Below are positions 30,269-37,613 of a DNA stretch of 64,000 nt, one piece after another. Every line of letters begins with the position of its first letter. Within the stretch, counting starts at the first letter, position 1. The notes beneath the pieces were generated by a model, which saw nothing but the letters and a program-made list of their open reading frames with translations, did not search any database and was not told the origin of the DNA. The position numbers and the translations under genes are program-made. The DNA comes from Ferrovibrio sp046297595 (GTDB taxonomy: Bacteria; Pseudomonadota; Alphaproteobacteria; Ferrovibrionales; Ferrovibrionaceae). The stretch lies in assembly GCF_046297595.1 (NCBI RefSeq), contig NZ_JBKBHT010000008.1, positions 86,921 to 150,920 of the forward strand, written 5' to 3'.

Positions 30269-30336
30269 GGTTTCCTCCTCTCTTTGTTGCAGAGAAGAGA
30301 AAACCATCCGCCGCAACCCTGGTTCCCGCTGGGCGT

Positions 30337-30840
30337 TCAGGCAGGAATGGCACCTTTCCGGTAACGCTGGGCAAAACGCAGCAGCCAGCCGATGAAATAG
30401 CCCGCGCTCACGCCGGAAACCGCCACGTCGACAGGGTAAAGGGTTATCGGGTCGGACAGGCCGAATCCGATGGAAATGCCGATGGCGTATTTGGCGAAGA
30501 ACAGCACCATGTTGCGCAGCAGCGGGAAGACCGAGCCCTCCACACGCACGCGCCGCTGCGCCGGGTCGGGCTGCATCGAGTCGAGATTGGTGCCATACCA
30601 TGCGCCCAGCGAGGCGACCGCCAGTGCGGCGGCCCAGTACAGCGGCAGCAGGGCCGAGGCATCCAGTCTGAGCAGCAGGCCATAGACGCCCCAGGCAATG
30701 AACACGGCGGGTGCCACCAGCAGGCGCCAGACCTTCACGGTGCGCGTGCGCAGGCCGATCAGGCCGAGCGCCAGCAGGATGGCAAACAACACGAAGACCC
30801 AGACGGGGGTATTCTGCAGAATGGTGGCAAGGCTAGGCAT
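30337..30840 (-). CDS. DUF6622-like membrane protein
   Basis: 167 residues with about five hydrophobic helices (VWVFVLFAILLALGLIGLRTR near the N-terminus, then LLVAPAVFIAWGVYGLLL and more). The opening LATILQNTPVWVFVLF resembles the DUF6622 family; function unknown. The start at 30840 is set by AGAGGA six bases upstream; an upstream in-frame TTG/GTG region would run into the operator. It is divergent from a TetR gene with two perfect operator-like palindromes between, so it is the probable target of that repressor. Confidence 0.72.
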   Translation of the reverse strand: MPSLATILQNTPVWVFVLFAILLALGLIGLRTRTVKVWRLLVAPAVFIAWGVYGLLLRLDASALLPLYWAAALAVASLGAWYGTNLDSMQPDPAQRRVRVEGSVFPLLRNMVLFFAKYAIGISIGFGLSDPITLYPVDVAVSGVSAGYFIGWLLRFAQRYRKGAIPA

Positions 30841-30864
30841 GACGGGTCCTCTTGGGGATGAAAT

Positions 30865-30880
30865 GGTACTCATTGGTACC
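30865..30880. promoter_or_regulatory. Operator candidate 1: GGTAC-N6-GTACC
   Basis: GGTACTCATTGGTACC, a perfect dyad, lies 25 bases upstream of the DUF6622-like start. An identical-architecture site lies 34 bases away (centre to centre). Confidence 0.65.
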
Positions 30881-30898
30881 AACATGACAAATCTATAT

Positions 30899-30914
30899 GG
30901 TACGCTATAGTACC
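30899..30914. promoter_or_regulatory. Operator candidate 2: GGTAC-N6-GTACC
   Basis: GGTACGCTATAGTACC, a perfect dyad ending 15 bases upstream of the TetR start. Together with site 1 it would let the TetR protein control both divergent promoters. Confidence 0.65.
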
Positions 30915-30929
30915 AGTCAAGAGGGCTTC

Positions 30930-31574
30930 GTGGGCAAAACAGCTAAAACAGCAGAATCCGAAGAGCGTGCCGAAATGCGGGACCGCGTGCTGCGGGCCGG
31001 TTTCGCGGCTTTCCGCGAACTGGGCTTCGACGGCGCCAGCACCCTGGAGATCGCCACCCGCGCCAGGGTTTCCAAGCGCGAGCTTTACGCGCTGTTCGCC
31101 GACAAGCAGTCCATCGTGGTGGAATGCATCAAGTGGCGCACGCGACAGATGCAGGTGCCGCTGGCGCTGCCGCGGCCGTCAGACCCGCAGGCGCTGCTGG
31201 CCACGCTGACGAAATTCGGCACGGCGGCGATGGCCGGCATCTGCGATCCGGATGTGCTGACCGTGTTCCGCTTCGCCATAACGGAAGCGCAGAGAACGCC
31301 CGAGATCGCCCGGGCGCTGGACGAACGCGGCCGCGAGCCGATGCGCCGCATGTTCATCGACCTGATCGAGAAGGCGCAGGAAGACGGGCTGCTGGCGCCC
31401 GTGTCGCCGGCCGAGGTCAGCGCTTTCTTCTTCTCGCTGTTATGGGGTGACCTACTGCTGCGCCTGCTGATGGGGCTGGTCAAACCGCCGGCAAAAGCCG
31501 AGCTGGAGCAGCGCGCCCGCCACGCCGCCGAACGGGTGATGGCGGCCTATGCGCATGCCGGCAGGGCGCGGTAG
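30930..31574 (+). CDS. TetR family regulator
   Basis: 214 residues. The helix-turn-helix is at about residues 15-62: RDRVLRAGFAAFRELGFDGA, then STLEIATRARVSKRELYALFADK, the standard TetR layout. The C-terminal ligand domain has a TetR_C_7-like sequence (RFAITEAQRTPEIARALDER). The GTG start at 30930 with AGAGGG upstream is preferred; an in-frame start at 30897 would lie inside the operator. Likely autorepressor that also controls the DUF6622-like gene. Confidence 0.85.
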   Translation: MGKTAKTAESEERAEMRDRVLRAGFAAFRELGFDGASTLEIATRARVSKRELYALFADKQSIVVECIKWRTRQMQVPLALPRPSDPQALLATLTKFGTAAMAGICDPDVLTVFRFAITEAQRTPEIARALDERGREPMRRMFIDLIEKAQEDGLLAPVSPAEVSAFFFSLLWGDLLLRLLMGLVKPPAKAELEQRARHAAERVMAAYAHAGRAR

Positions 31575-31590
31575 CCAAGACGCTGCAGGT

Positions 31591-32775
31591 TCAGCCCCGC
31601 CGCCAGCGCGCCAGCGCCAGCATGGCGCCGCCCGCGATCAGTCCCCAGAAGGCGCCGCCGATCCCGAACAGCGTCAGCCCGCTGGCCGCGACGATGAAGG
31701 TGATCGCCGCCGCCTCGCGGCTTTGTGCGTCGCTCAAGGCTGCCACCAGCGAGGAGGCGAAGGCGCCGAGCAAAGCCAGCCCGGCCACCGCCTGGATCAG
31801 GGTGGGGGGCGCCGCGCTGAACAAAGCCGTCGCCGCCGTGGCCAGCAATCCGAACAGCACGTAGAAGATCCCGGCCACCAAAGCGGCCACCCAGCGTTTG
31901 TTGGGGTCCGGATGCGCCTCGGGTCCGGCGCAGATCGCCGCCGTGATGGCGGCGAGGTTGACCGCATGGCCGCCGAAGGGCGCGGCCAGCAGAGAGAAAA
32001 TGCCGGTGGCGCGGAACAGCGGCGTGGGATCGGGTTTGTAGCCATTGGCCTGCAGCACGGCGATGCCGGGGATGTTCTGGCTCGCCATGGTGACGATGAA
32101 GAGCGGCAGCGCGATGCCCAGCATGGCCGAAGGCGAAAATACCGGCATGACGAATTCGGCCTGGGGCAGAAGGCTGCCGAGTTTGTCGGCTGAGATCTCG
32201 CCACCCGCCACGATGAAGCCCAGCGTCACCAGCACGGCGGCCGGCATGGCGTAAAGCCGCTTCCATTTCGCCACCAGGGCCCAGACGATCACGATGCTCA
32301 AGCCCGCCACGGGCATCGCCGCCACGGCCTTCACCGGCGCGAGGCAGAGCCCGAGCAGGATGCCGGCCAGCATGGCATTGGCCAAAGCCGCCGGGATGGC
32401 GGCCACGGCGCGGCCGAGCGGTTTCCATATGCCGGCGATGGTGAGCAGGATGCCGCAGGCGATGAAGGCGCCCACGGCGGCATGGAAGCCGCCCTCGGCG
32501 ATGGCGCTGGAGGCCAGCAGCGCGCCGCCCGGTGTGGACCAGGCAATGCTGATCGGCAGGCGTGTTTTCCAGCTCAGGAGAATCGCGCAGAAGCCCATGG
32601 CAAGGCTGAGCGCCATCAGGCCCGATGCGGCCTGGGCCTGGCTGGCGCCCACGGCGGTCAGGCCCTGCAGGATCACGGCAAAGGAGGAAGCGAAGCCGAC
32701 GAAGGCCGAGAGCAGGCCGGCGGCAATCGCAGGCATGAGGGACGTCGGATGAGAGGCGGCGGAACTGGTTGTCAT
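31591..32775 (-). CDS. benE: BenE family (benzoate/H+ symporter-like) transporter
   Basis: A 394-residue inner-membrane protein with about twelve helices. Family motifs include GFASSFAVILQGL, AWSTPGGALLASS, MASQNIPGIAVLQANGYKPD and GGHAVNLAAITAAICAGPEAHPD. BenE proteins import benzoate with protons; the family is distantly allied to purine/uracil permeases. The start at 32775 matches the family N-terminus; the frame stays open far upstream but that runs antisense through the GntR gene. It is divergent from a GntR regulator and shares a promoter element with the urate genes, so the true substrate may be a purine breakdown product. Confidence 0.85.
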   Translation of the reverse strand: MTTSSAASHPTSLMPAIAAGLLSAFVGFASSFAVILQGLTAVGASQAQAASGLMALSLAMGFCAILLSWKTRLPISIAWSTPGGALLASSAIAEGGFHAAVGAFIACGILLTIAGIWKPLGRAVAAIPAALANAMLAGILLGLCLAPVKAVAAMPVAGLSIVIVWALVAKWKRLYAMPAAVLVTLGFIVAGGEISADKLGSLLPQAEFVMPVFSPSAMLGIALPLFIVTMASQNIPGIAVLQANGYKPDPTPLFRATGIFSLLAAPFGGHAVNLAAITAAICAGPEAHPDPNKRWVAALVAGIFYVLFGLLATAATALFSAAPPTLIQAVAGLALLGAFASSLVAALSDAQSREAAAITFIVAASGLTLFGIGGAFWGLIAGGAMLALARWRRG

Positions 32776-32851
32776 GGCCGCCTGTGTGTAACGCGATATG
32801 CGCGCCGCGCCAATGCGCCGACATCTGGCTGCTGGACCCTGAATCGGCCAA

Positions 32852-32866
32852 CCGTATACAATCCCG
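32852..32866 (-). promoter_or_regulatory. GATTGTATAC element between benE and gntR
   Basis: On the minus strand GGATTGTATACGG (about 32864-32852), centred on the palindrome GTATAC (32854-32859), 51 bases before the GntR start. It is one of three matching elements in this window. Confidence 0.65.
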
Positions 32867-32916
32867 GCACCGGATTGTCCGGCCGATTCGACGGCCGGCG
32901 CCAGTGGGGGCCAGAC

Positions 32917-33753
32917 ATGGCGCAGGCAACCGTGAAACAGACTGGCGTGAAACAGACAGGCATGAAGGCCAGACCGGCGGCCGGCCGTAAAATCACGGCG
33001 GCGCAGGTTCTGGCCATGCCCCAGGCGGCTCCCCGCCGCAAGGGCGCCGCACCGGCCGGCCGTCGTGGTGCCATCGACGACGCCACCATCTACGACAGCG
33101 TCTACACCGCCATCGTCGACCACATCATCATGCCGGGCACCAAGCTGCCCGAGGATGTGCTGGCCCGGGCCTTCGGCGTCAGCCGCACGCGCATCCGCAA
33201 GGTGCTGCTGGCGCTGTCGCACGAGAATCTGGTGACGCTGCAGCACAATCGCGGCGCCTCGGTGGCCAAGCCGAGCGTGCAGGAGGCGCGCGAGGTGTTT
33301 GCCGCGCGCCGCATCGTCGAGACCGGCATCGCCGCCGAACTGGCGCGCCGTATCACGACAGCGCAACTGGCCGCGTTGCGCCGCTTCGTGGCCCGTGAAC
33401 ATGCCGCCGAAACGGCGCGCGACCGCAGCACCGGCATCCGGCTGTCGGGCGAATTCCATCTGGAACTGGCCAAGTTGATCGGCAACGAACCGCTCAGTGG
33501 TTTCCTGCGCGCGCTGATCTCGCGCACCTCGCTGATCATCGCGGTCTACGAGGCGCCGGGCAACACGATGTGCAGCCATGCCGAACACGGCGCGCTGCTC
33601 GACCGTCTCGCCGCCCATGACGTGGCCGGTTCGGTGCGTTACATGGAAGAGCATCTGCAAAGACTGGAAGACGGCCTCGATCTGGCGGCGGCGAAACGCC
33701 GTCCGGTCGACCTGCAGGGCGTCTTCGCGCAACTGGCCGCCACGCGGCGTTGA
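32917..33753 (+). CDS. GntR family regulator (FadR/FCD type)
   Basis: 278 residues. An unusual ~55-residue basic, Ala/Pro-rich N-terminal extension contains a short duplication (VKQTGVKQTG). It is followed by a winged helix (YDSVYTAIVDHIIMPGTKL, VLARAFGVSRTRIRKVLLAL) and an all-helical FCD effector domain (about 125-260) with candidate metal/ligand residues in SGEFHLELAKLIGN and HAEHGALLDRL. Divergent from benE. A matching element in three promoters makes this the prime candidate to control the urate/allantoin genes. Effector unknown. Confidence 0.87.
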   Translation: MAQATVKQTGVKQTGMKARPAAGRKITAAQVLAMPQAAPRRKGAAPAGRRGAIDDATIYDSVYTAIVDHIIMPGTKLPEDVLARAFGVSRTRIRKVLLALSHENLVTLQHNRGASVAKPSVQEAREVFAARRIVETGIAAELARRITTAQLAALRRFVAREHAAETARDRSTGIRLSGEFHLELAKLIGNEPLSGFLRALISRTSLIIAVYEAPGNTMCSHAEHGALLDRLAAHDVAGSVRYMEEHLQRLEDGLDLAAAKRRPVDLQGVFAQLAATRR

Positions 33754-33786
33754 CCGCGCGACGGCTGTTGTACTCACATCCCGCGA

Positions 33787-34527
33787 TCAGGCATTGGTGC
33801 CGCCATCCACGGCGATCTGCGCGCCAGTGATGTAGCTGGCGCCCGGCCCGGCCAGGAAAGCCACGGCGGCGGCGATCTCGTTCGGCTTGCCGTAGCGGCC
33901 CAAAGCGGTCAGCGCCACCTGCGACGGGGCATACTCGGCGTCGGCCGGGTTCATGTCGGTGTCGATCGGGCCGGGCTGCACCACGTTCACGGTGATGCCG
34001 CGCGGGCCCAGGTCGCGCGCCAGACCGCGGGTCATGCCGGTCAGCGCCGCCTTGCTCATGGAATAGAGCGTGATACCGGGGAAGCGCACATTCTCGCCCA
34101 GGCAGGAGCCGATGCTGACGATGCGCCCGCCATCGGGCATATGCGGCAGCACCATCTGCGCCGCCAGGAAGGGCGCGCGGGTGTTGATCGCCAGCATGCG
34201 GTCGATGGCGGCCAGGTCGTGATCCTGCGGCGCGGCCATCTCGGCGATGCCGGCATTGTTCACCAGGATGTCGATGCGGCCGAACTCCGCCGCCGCCTTG
34301 TCGATGGCAGCCTTCAGCGCGGCCGGATCGGCGGCATCGGCCTGCAGGGCCAGCGCGCGGCGGCCCAGCTTGCCGATCTGCTGCGCCACCGCCTGCGCCT
34401 TGTCGGGCGAGGCCGTGTAGGTGAGCGCGACATCGGCGCCGGATTCGGCCAGTTGCAGCGCGATGGCAGCGCCGATGCCCCTGCTGGCGCCGGTGACGAA
34501 GGCGGTCTTGCCGGAAAGCTCGGTCAT
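33787..34527 (-). CDS. SDR family oxidoreductase
   Basis: 246 residues, a classical short-chain dehydrogenase. Cofactor loop TGASRGIGAA; NNAG motif ILVNNAGIAEM; catalytic Ser in VSIGSCLGE; YSMSK (Tyr-x3-Lys); and PGPIDTDMNPA. The basic Arg in the glycine loop and a polar strand-2 end suggest NADP preference. It resembles FabG-like reductases with broad substrates. It is divergent from a TetR gene, from which it is separated by direct-repeat operators, so it is probably repressor-controlled. Confidence 0.9.
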   Translation of the reverse strand: MTELSGKTAFVTGASRGIGAAIALQLAESGADVALTYTASPDKAQAVAQQIGKLGRRALALQADAADPAALKAAIDKAAAEFGRIDILVNNAGIAEMAAPQDHDLAAIDRMLAINTRAPFLAAQMVLPHMPDGGRIVSIGSCLGENVRFPGITLYSMSKAALTGMTRGLARDLGPRGITVNVVQPGPIDTDMNPADAEYAPSQVALTALGRYGKPNEIAAAVAFLAGPGASYITGAQIAVDGGTNA

Positions 34528-34541
34528 GTCTGGTTCTCCAT

Positions 34542-34564
34542 TTATTTAGTGATCGATACAGAAT
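34542..34564. promoter_or_regulatory. Operator candidate A: TTATTTA-N8-TACAGAAT
   Basis: The 23-base element begins 15 bases upstream of the SDR start and is repeated in the same orientation at 34608-34630, 66 bases apart (about six helical turns). Confidence 0.6.
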
Positions 34565-34607
34565 GGAGGGCGACAGATAGGGAGCTTGCCCGGCCGGGTC
34601 AATCCCA

Positions 34608-34630
34608 TTATTTATCATTTGCTACAGAAT
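34608..34630. promoter_or_regulatory. Operator candidate B: TTATTTA-N8-TACAGAAT
   Basis: Second copy of the element, ending 24 bases before the TetR start. The AT-rich conserved halves with a fully variable 8-base spacer are typical of a dimer-bound site. Confidence 0.6.
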
Positions 34631-34654
34631 CGAATGGAAGGGCAGGAACCGGAT

Positions 34655-35269
34655 ATGGCCGGCCGTCCACGCAGCTTCGACCGGGCCGCCGCGCTGAAAA
34701 GCGCCATGGCGGTGTTCTGGCAGCGCGGCTACGAAGCCGCCTCGCTGAGCGACCTGACCAAGGCCATGGGCATCAACGCGCCCAGCCTCTATGCCGCCTT
34801 CGGCTGCAAGGAAAAACTGTTCGAGGAAGCGGTCGGGCTGTATCAGGCCACCGAGGGCGTGGCGGCCGGCCGCGCGCTGGACGAGCAGCCCACGGCGCGG
34901 CAATCCATCGAGGCGATGCTGCGCCGGCATGTGACCGACTATACCGATCCGGCCAAGCCGGCCGGCTGCATGATCGTGCTGGCCGCCACCGTGGGCACGC
35001 CAGACAGCGCGCCGGTGCGCGAACTGCTGACCGGCTGCCGCCATCAGGCGCTGGCAGCCATCCAGGCCCGGATCCGGCGCGGCATGCGCGAGGGTGACGT
35101 GCCCGCCGGCACCGATGCGCGCCGGGTCGCCGCCTTCTACGCCACGGTGATCCAGGGCCTGTCGATCCAGGCCCGCGACGGCGCGCGGCGCGCCGATCTG
35201 CAGGCCGTGGTGGACGGCGCCATGGCCGCCTGGGACGGGCTGGTGGGGAAGAAAAAAGCGCGATCCTGA
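34655..35269 (+). CDS. TetR family regulator
   Basis: 204 residues. It begins MAGRPRSFDRAAALKSAMAV, with helix-turn-helix ASLSDLTKAMGINAPSLYAAFGCKEKLFEEA, the AcuR/YxaF-like subgroup often adjacent to an SDR or NADPH reductase. The C-terminal domain has PAGCMIVLAAT, with a conserved Cys typical of the subgroup, and may sense an electrophile or acrylate-like ligand. The start at 34655 has GCAGGA upstream; ATG 34634 is possible. It probably represses the divergent SDR gene through the repeats at 34542 and 34608. Confidence 0.85.
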   Translation: MAGRPRSFDRAAALKSAMAVFWQRGYEAASLSDLTKAMGINAPSLYAAFGCKEKLFEEAVGLYQATEGVAAGRALDEQPTARQSIEAMLRRHVTDYTDPAKPAGCMIVLAATVGTPDSAPVRELLTGCRHQALAAIQARIRRGMREGDVPAGTDARRVAAFYATVIQGLSIQARDGARRADLQAVVDGAMAAWDGLVGKKKARS

Positions 35270-35285
35270 GGCTGTAATTCCCGAC

Positions 35286-35367
35286 CGTCATGCTACGCCT
35301 AGGGCGTGGCATCCACGTTTTCGTTAAAGCTGACTCGTGGATGCTCGGGCCAAGCCCGAGCATGACG
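35286..35367. repeat. REP-like palindromic pair (copy 2)
   Basis: A left arm CGTCATGCT...GGCATCCACG (35286-35317) is inverted relative to CGTGGATGC...GCATGACG (35336-35367). The right arm holds the core CTCGGGCCAAGCCCGAG. Same family as the element near 29100; convergent position between the TetR and puuE genes. Confidence 0.7.
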
Positions 35368-35384
35368 AAAAAGAAAAGAAAGCC

Positions 35385-36359
35385 TTAGCCCTTGAACGGA
35401 TGCGCCTGCATCCAGTGGCGGGCGATGTCGATGCGGCGGGCGAACCACACCTTCTCGTGCCGCTGCATGTAGTCCATCAGCCGCGCCAGCGCCGCCGCCC
35501 GGCCGGGGCGGCCGATCAGCCGGCAATGCAGGGCCACGGTCATCATCTTCGGCGCGCCGTCCTGCCCCTCGCGGTAGAGCAGGTCGAAGGCATCCTTCAC
35601 ATGGTTTTCGAAATCCGCGCCGGTGGCAAAGCCGTGCAGCTGGCCGAATTTCATGTCGTTGTTGTCGAAGGTGTAGGGCAGCATCAGCAGGGGCTTTTTG
35701 CCGATGCGGGTCCAGTAGGGCAGGTCGTCGTCGTAGGAATCCGAGCAATAGGCGAAGCCGCCGTCCTCGGCGACAAGCTTCAGCGTGTTGCCGGAAAGCC
35801 GCCCGGTATACCAGCCCAGCGGCCGTTCGCCGGTCGCCTGCCGGATCGCTTCGATGGCGAGCTTCATATGGGCGCGTTCGGTGGCCAGCGGTATCTTGCT
35901 GTAATCGAACCAGCGCCAGCCATGGCTGGCGACTTCATGGCCCTGCTCGTGCATCGCGGCGGCCGCTTCCGGGTAACGCGCCACCGCCATGCCCACGGCC
36001 CAGGAGGTGAACGGGATGCCGCGTTCGGCAAACAGGCGCAGGATGCGCCACAGGCCGGCGCGGCTGCCGTAGTCGTAGACCGATTCCACCTGTTCGTCGC
36101 GCATCTTCTCGCGCGGCGTGCCGCCGGGCACTTCATGCAGGAAAACTTCCGAGGTGCGGTCGCCATGCAGGATGCTGCGTTCGCCGCCTTCCTCGTAATT
36201 CACCACGAAGCTGATCGCGATGCGCGCACCATTCGGCCATTTCGGATCAGGCGGATTGGGGCCATAACCCTTCAGGTCGCGCGGATAGGGCTTCGTCCCC
36301 AGCGCCTTCGCGACGATGTCGGGCACCTGCTTCTTCTTCGCGGCTTTTTTCTTCGCCAT
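35385..36359 (-). CDS. puuE: Allantoinase PuuE-type (polysaccharide deacetylase fold)
   Basis: 324 residues. PuuE enzymes are cofactor-independent allantoinases of the carbohydrate esterase 4 fold and convert (S)-allantoin to allantoate. Hallmarks: ARIAISFVVNYEEGGERSIL, YDYGSRAGLWRILRLFAERG, HEVASHGWRWFDY and YTGRLSGNTLKLVAEDGGF. The N-terminus is a short Lys-rich run (MAKKKAAKKKQ). It is followed by the M20 gene (4-base gap) and the allantoate amidohydrolase on the same strand, all downstream of a regulatory element near 38895. The role is supported by uraD, uraH and puuD nearby. Confidence 0.9.
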   Translation of the reverse strand: MAKKKAAKKKQVPDIVAKALGTKPYPRDLKGYGPNPPDPKWPNGARIAISFVVNYEEGGERSILHGDRTSEVFLHEVPGGTPREKMRDEQVESVYDYGSRAGLWRILRLFAERGIPFTSWAVGMAVARYPEAAAAMHEQGHEVASHGWRWFDYSKIPLATERAHMKLAIEAIRQATGERPLGWYTGRLSGNTLKLVAEDGGFAYCSDSYDDDLPYWTRIGKKPLLMLPYTFDNNDMKFGQLHGFATGADFENHVKDAFDLLYREGQDGAPKMMTVALHCRLIGRPGRAAALARLMDYMQRHEKVWFARRIDIARHWMQAHPFKG

Positions 36360-36363
36360 GGTT

Positions 36364-37602
36364 TCAGCCCAGCAGTTCGGCCAGCGTGCGCGCCACCACT
36401 TCGGTCGCCTTGTAGAGGTCGCTCAGCACCAGCTTCTCGTCGGCGCGGTGGCCATTGGCTTCCAGCAGGTTGCGCGGGCCGGCGCCATACAGCACGGTCT
36501 TCACGCCGGCGGCCGAATAATGCCGCGCGTCCGTGTACAGGGGGATGCCTTCCGTGCCCACAGGCTTGCCCATGATTTCGGTGGCGTTGCGGGTTAGGAT
36601 ATCGATCAGCTTTTCCACGCCCGGGACGATGCCGAAGGGCCGCGCCAGCATGATGCGGCTGACATGGGCGGTGATGCCGGGCAGGTCCTGTACCGTGCGG
36701 GAAATCAGGTTGCGCAGGTTGGCTTCCACCTGCTCGGGGTTCTCTTCCGGGATGATGCGGCGGTCGAGGCGCAGCGAGACTTTATCGGGCACCACGTTGG
36801 TATTGATGCCGCCCCTGATCAGGCCCACCACCAGCGAGGGCGAGGTGATGCCTTCGGTTTTCGAGTGAATGCCCGACAGGGTATCGCGATAGGCATACAG
36901 CGCACTCAGCACCTTGGTGGCGGCTTCCAGCGCGTCATGGCCGGTATCGGGCCGCGCGGCATGGGCCGACTTGCCGTTGACTGTCACTTCCAGATGCAGG
37001 CAGCCGTTATGGGCGGTGGTGACGGCATAGGAGAAACCGGCCGAGAAGGCATAATCGGGTTTGCTGATACCCTGTTCGATCAGCCATTGCGGGCCGATGG
37101 CGCCGCCGGCCTCCTCGTCATAGGTCAGGTGCAGTTCGATGGTGCCGTTCAGCTTCCCGCCGGATGTCTCCAGCGCCAGCAGGGCATAGGCATAAGTGAC
37201 GAAATCGGATTTCGACACCGCCACGCCGCGGCCATACATCACGCCATCCTTCACCACGGCCGCGTAAGGATCGACGCTCCAGCCCTCGCCGGGCGCCACC
37301 ACGTCGCCATGGGCATTCAGGGCCACGATGGGCGCGCCGCTGCCGAATTTTTTGCGGATCACCAGATTGGTGCACGAGATCATGCCGTTCTGCTTCACCA
37401 GTTCCTCGGGCACCGGATGACGCTCGACGGTGAAGCCCAGTTTCTCCAGCAACTCGGCGGCGCGTTTGGCATGCGGGGCGCAGTCGCCAGGCGGATTGTC
37501 GGACGGCACCTTCACCAGCTCGGCCAGAAAGCCCTGCATATCGCCCTGGCGGGCGGCAATGAAATCGTGGATGGCCGCAGCGGTGGCCTTGTCGATGCTC
37601 AT
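36364..37602 (-). CDS. M20 family hydrolase with non-canonical metal site
   Basis: 412 residues of ArgE/DapE/carboxypeptidase-G2 type fold: LNAHGDVV (His98, Asp100), catalytic pair in TYDEEAGGAIG, dimerisation domain from about residue 200 (EVTVNGKSAHAARPDTGHDAL), and a C-terminal metal His in EANGHRADE. The canonical bridging Asp of GRGxxDxKG is Val129 here (GRGVAVSKSDF), and the usual third-strand Glu/Asp ligand is missing (DYAFSAGFSY). It may use Asp133 or one metal. It lies between puuE and the amidohydrolase, so a substrate in allantoin breakdown (for example a carbamoyl or ureido compound) is likely; not proven. Confidence 0.8.
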   Translation of the reverse strand: MSIDKATAAAIHDFIAARQGDMQGFLAELVKVPSDNPPGDCAPHAKRAAELLEKLGFTVERHPVPEELVKQNGMISCTNLVIRKKFGSGAPIVALNAHGDVVAPGEGWSVDPYAAVVKDGVMYGRGVAVSKSDFVTYAYALLALETSGGKLNGTIELHLTYDEEAGGAIGPQWLIEQGISKPDYAFSAGFSYAVTTAHNGCLHLEVTVNGKSAHAARPDTGHDALEAATKVLSALYAYRDTLSGIHSKTEGITSPSLVVGLIRGGINTNVVPDKVSLRLDRRIIPEENPEQVEANLRNLISRTVQDLPGITAHVSRIMLARPFGIVPGVEKLIDILTRNATEIMGKPVGTEGIPLYTDARHYSAAGVKTVLYGAGPRNLLEANGHRADEKLVLSDLYKATEVVARTLAELLG

Positions 37603-37613
37603 GGAGAACTCGT

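Noticed and set aside
32776..33777. N-terminally extended BenE protein
   Set aside because: The open extension is antisense to the GntR gene and lacks membrane character.
36364..37602. M20 gene as a decayed pseudogene
   Set aside because: The frame is full length, other catalytic residues are kept, and the variant motif looks like a subfamily trait rather than random decay.
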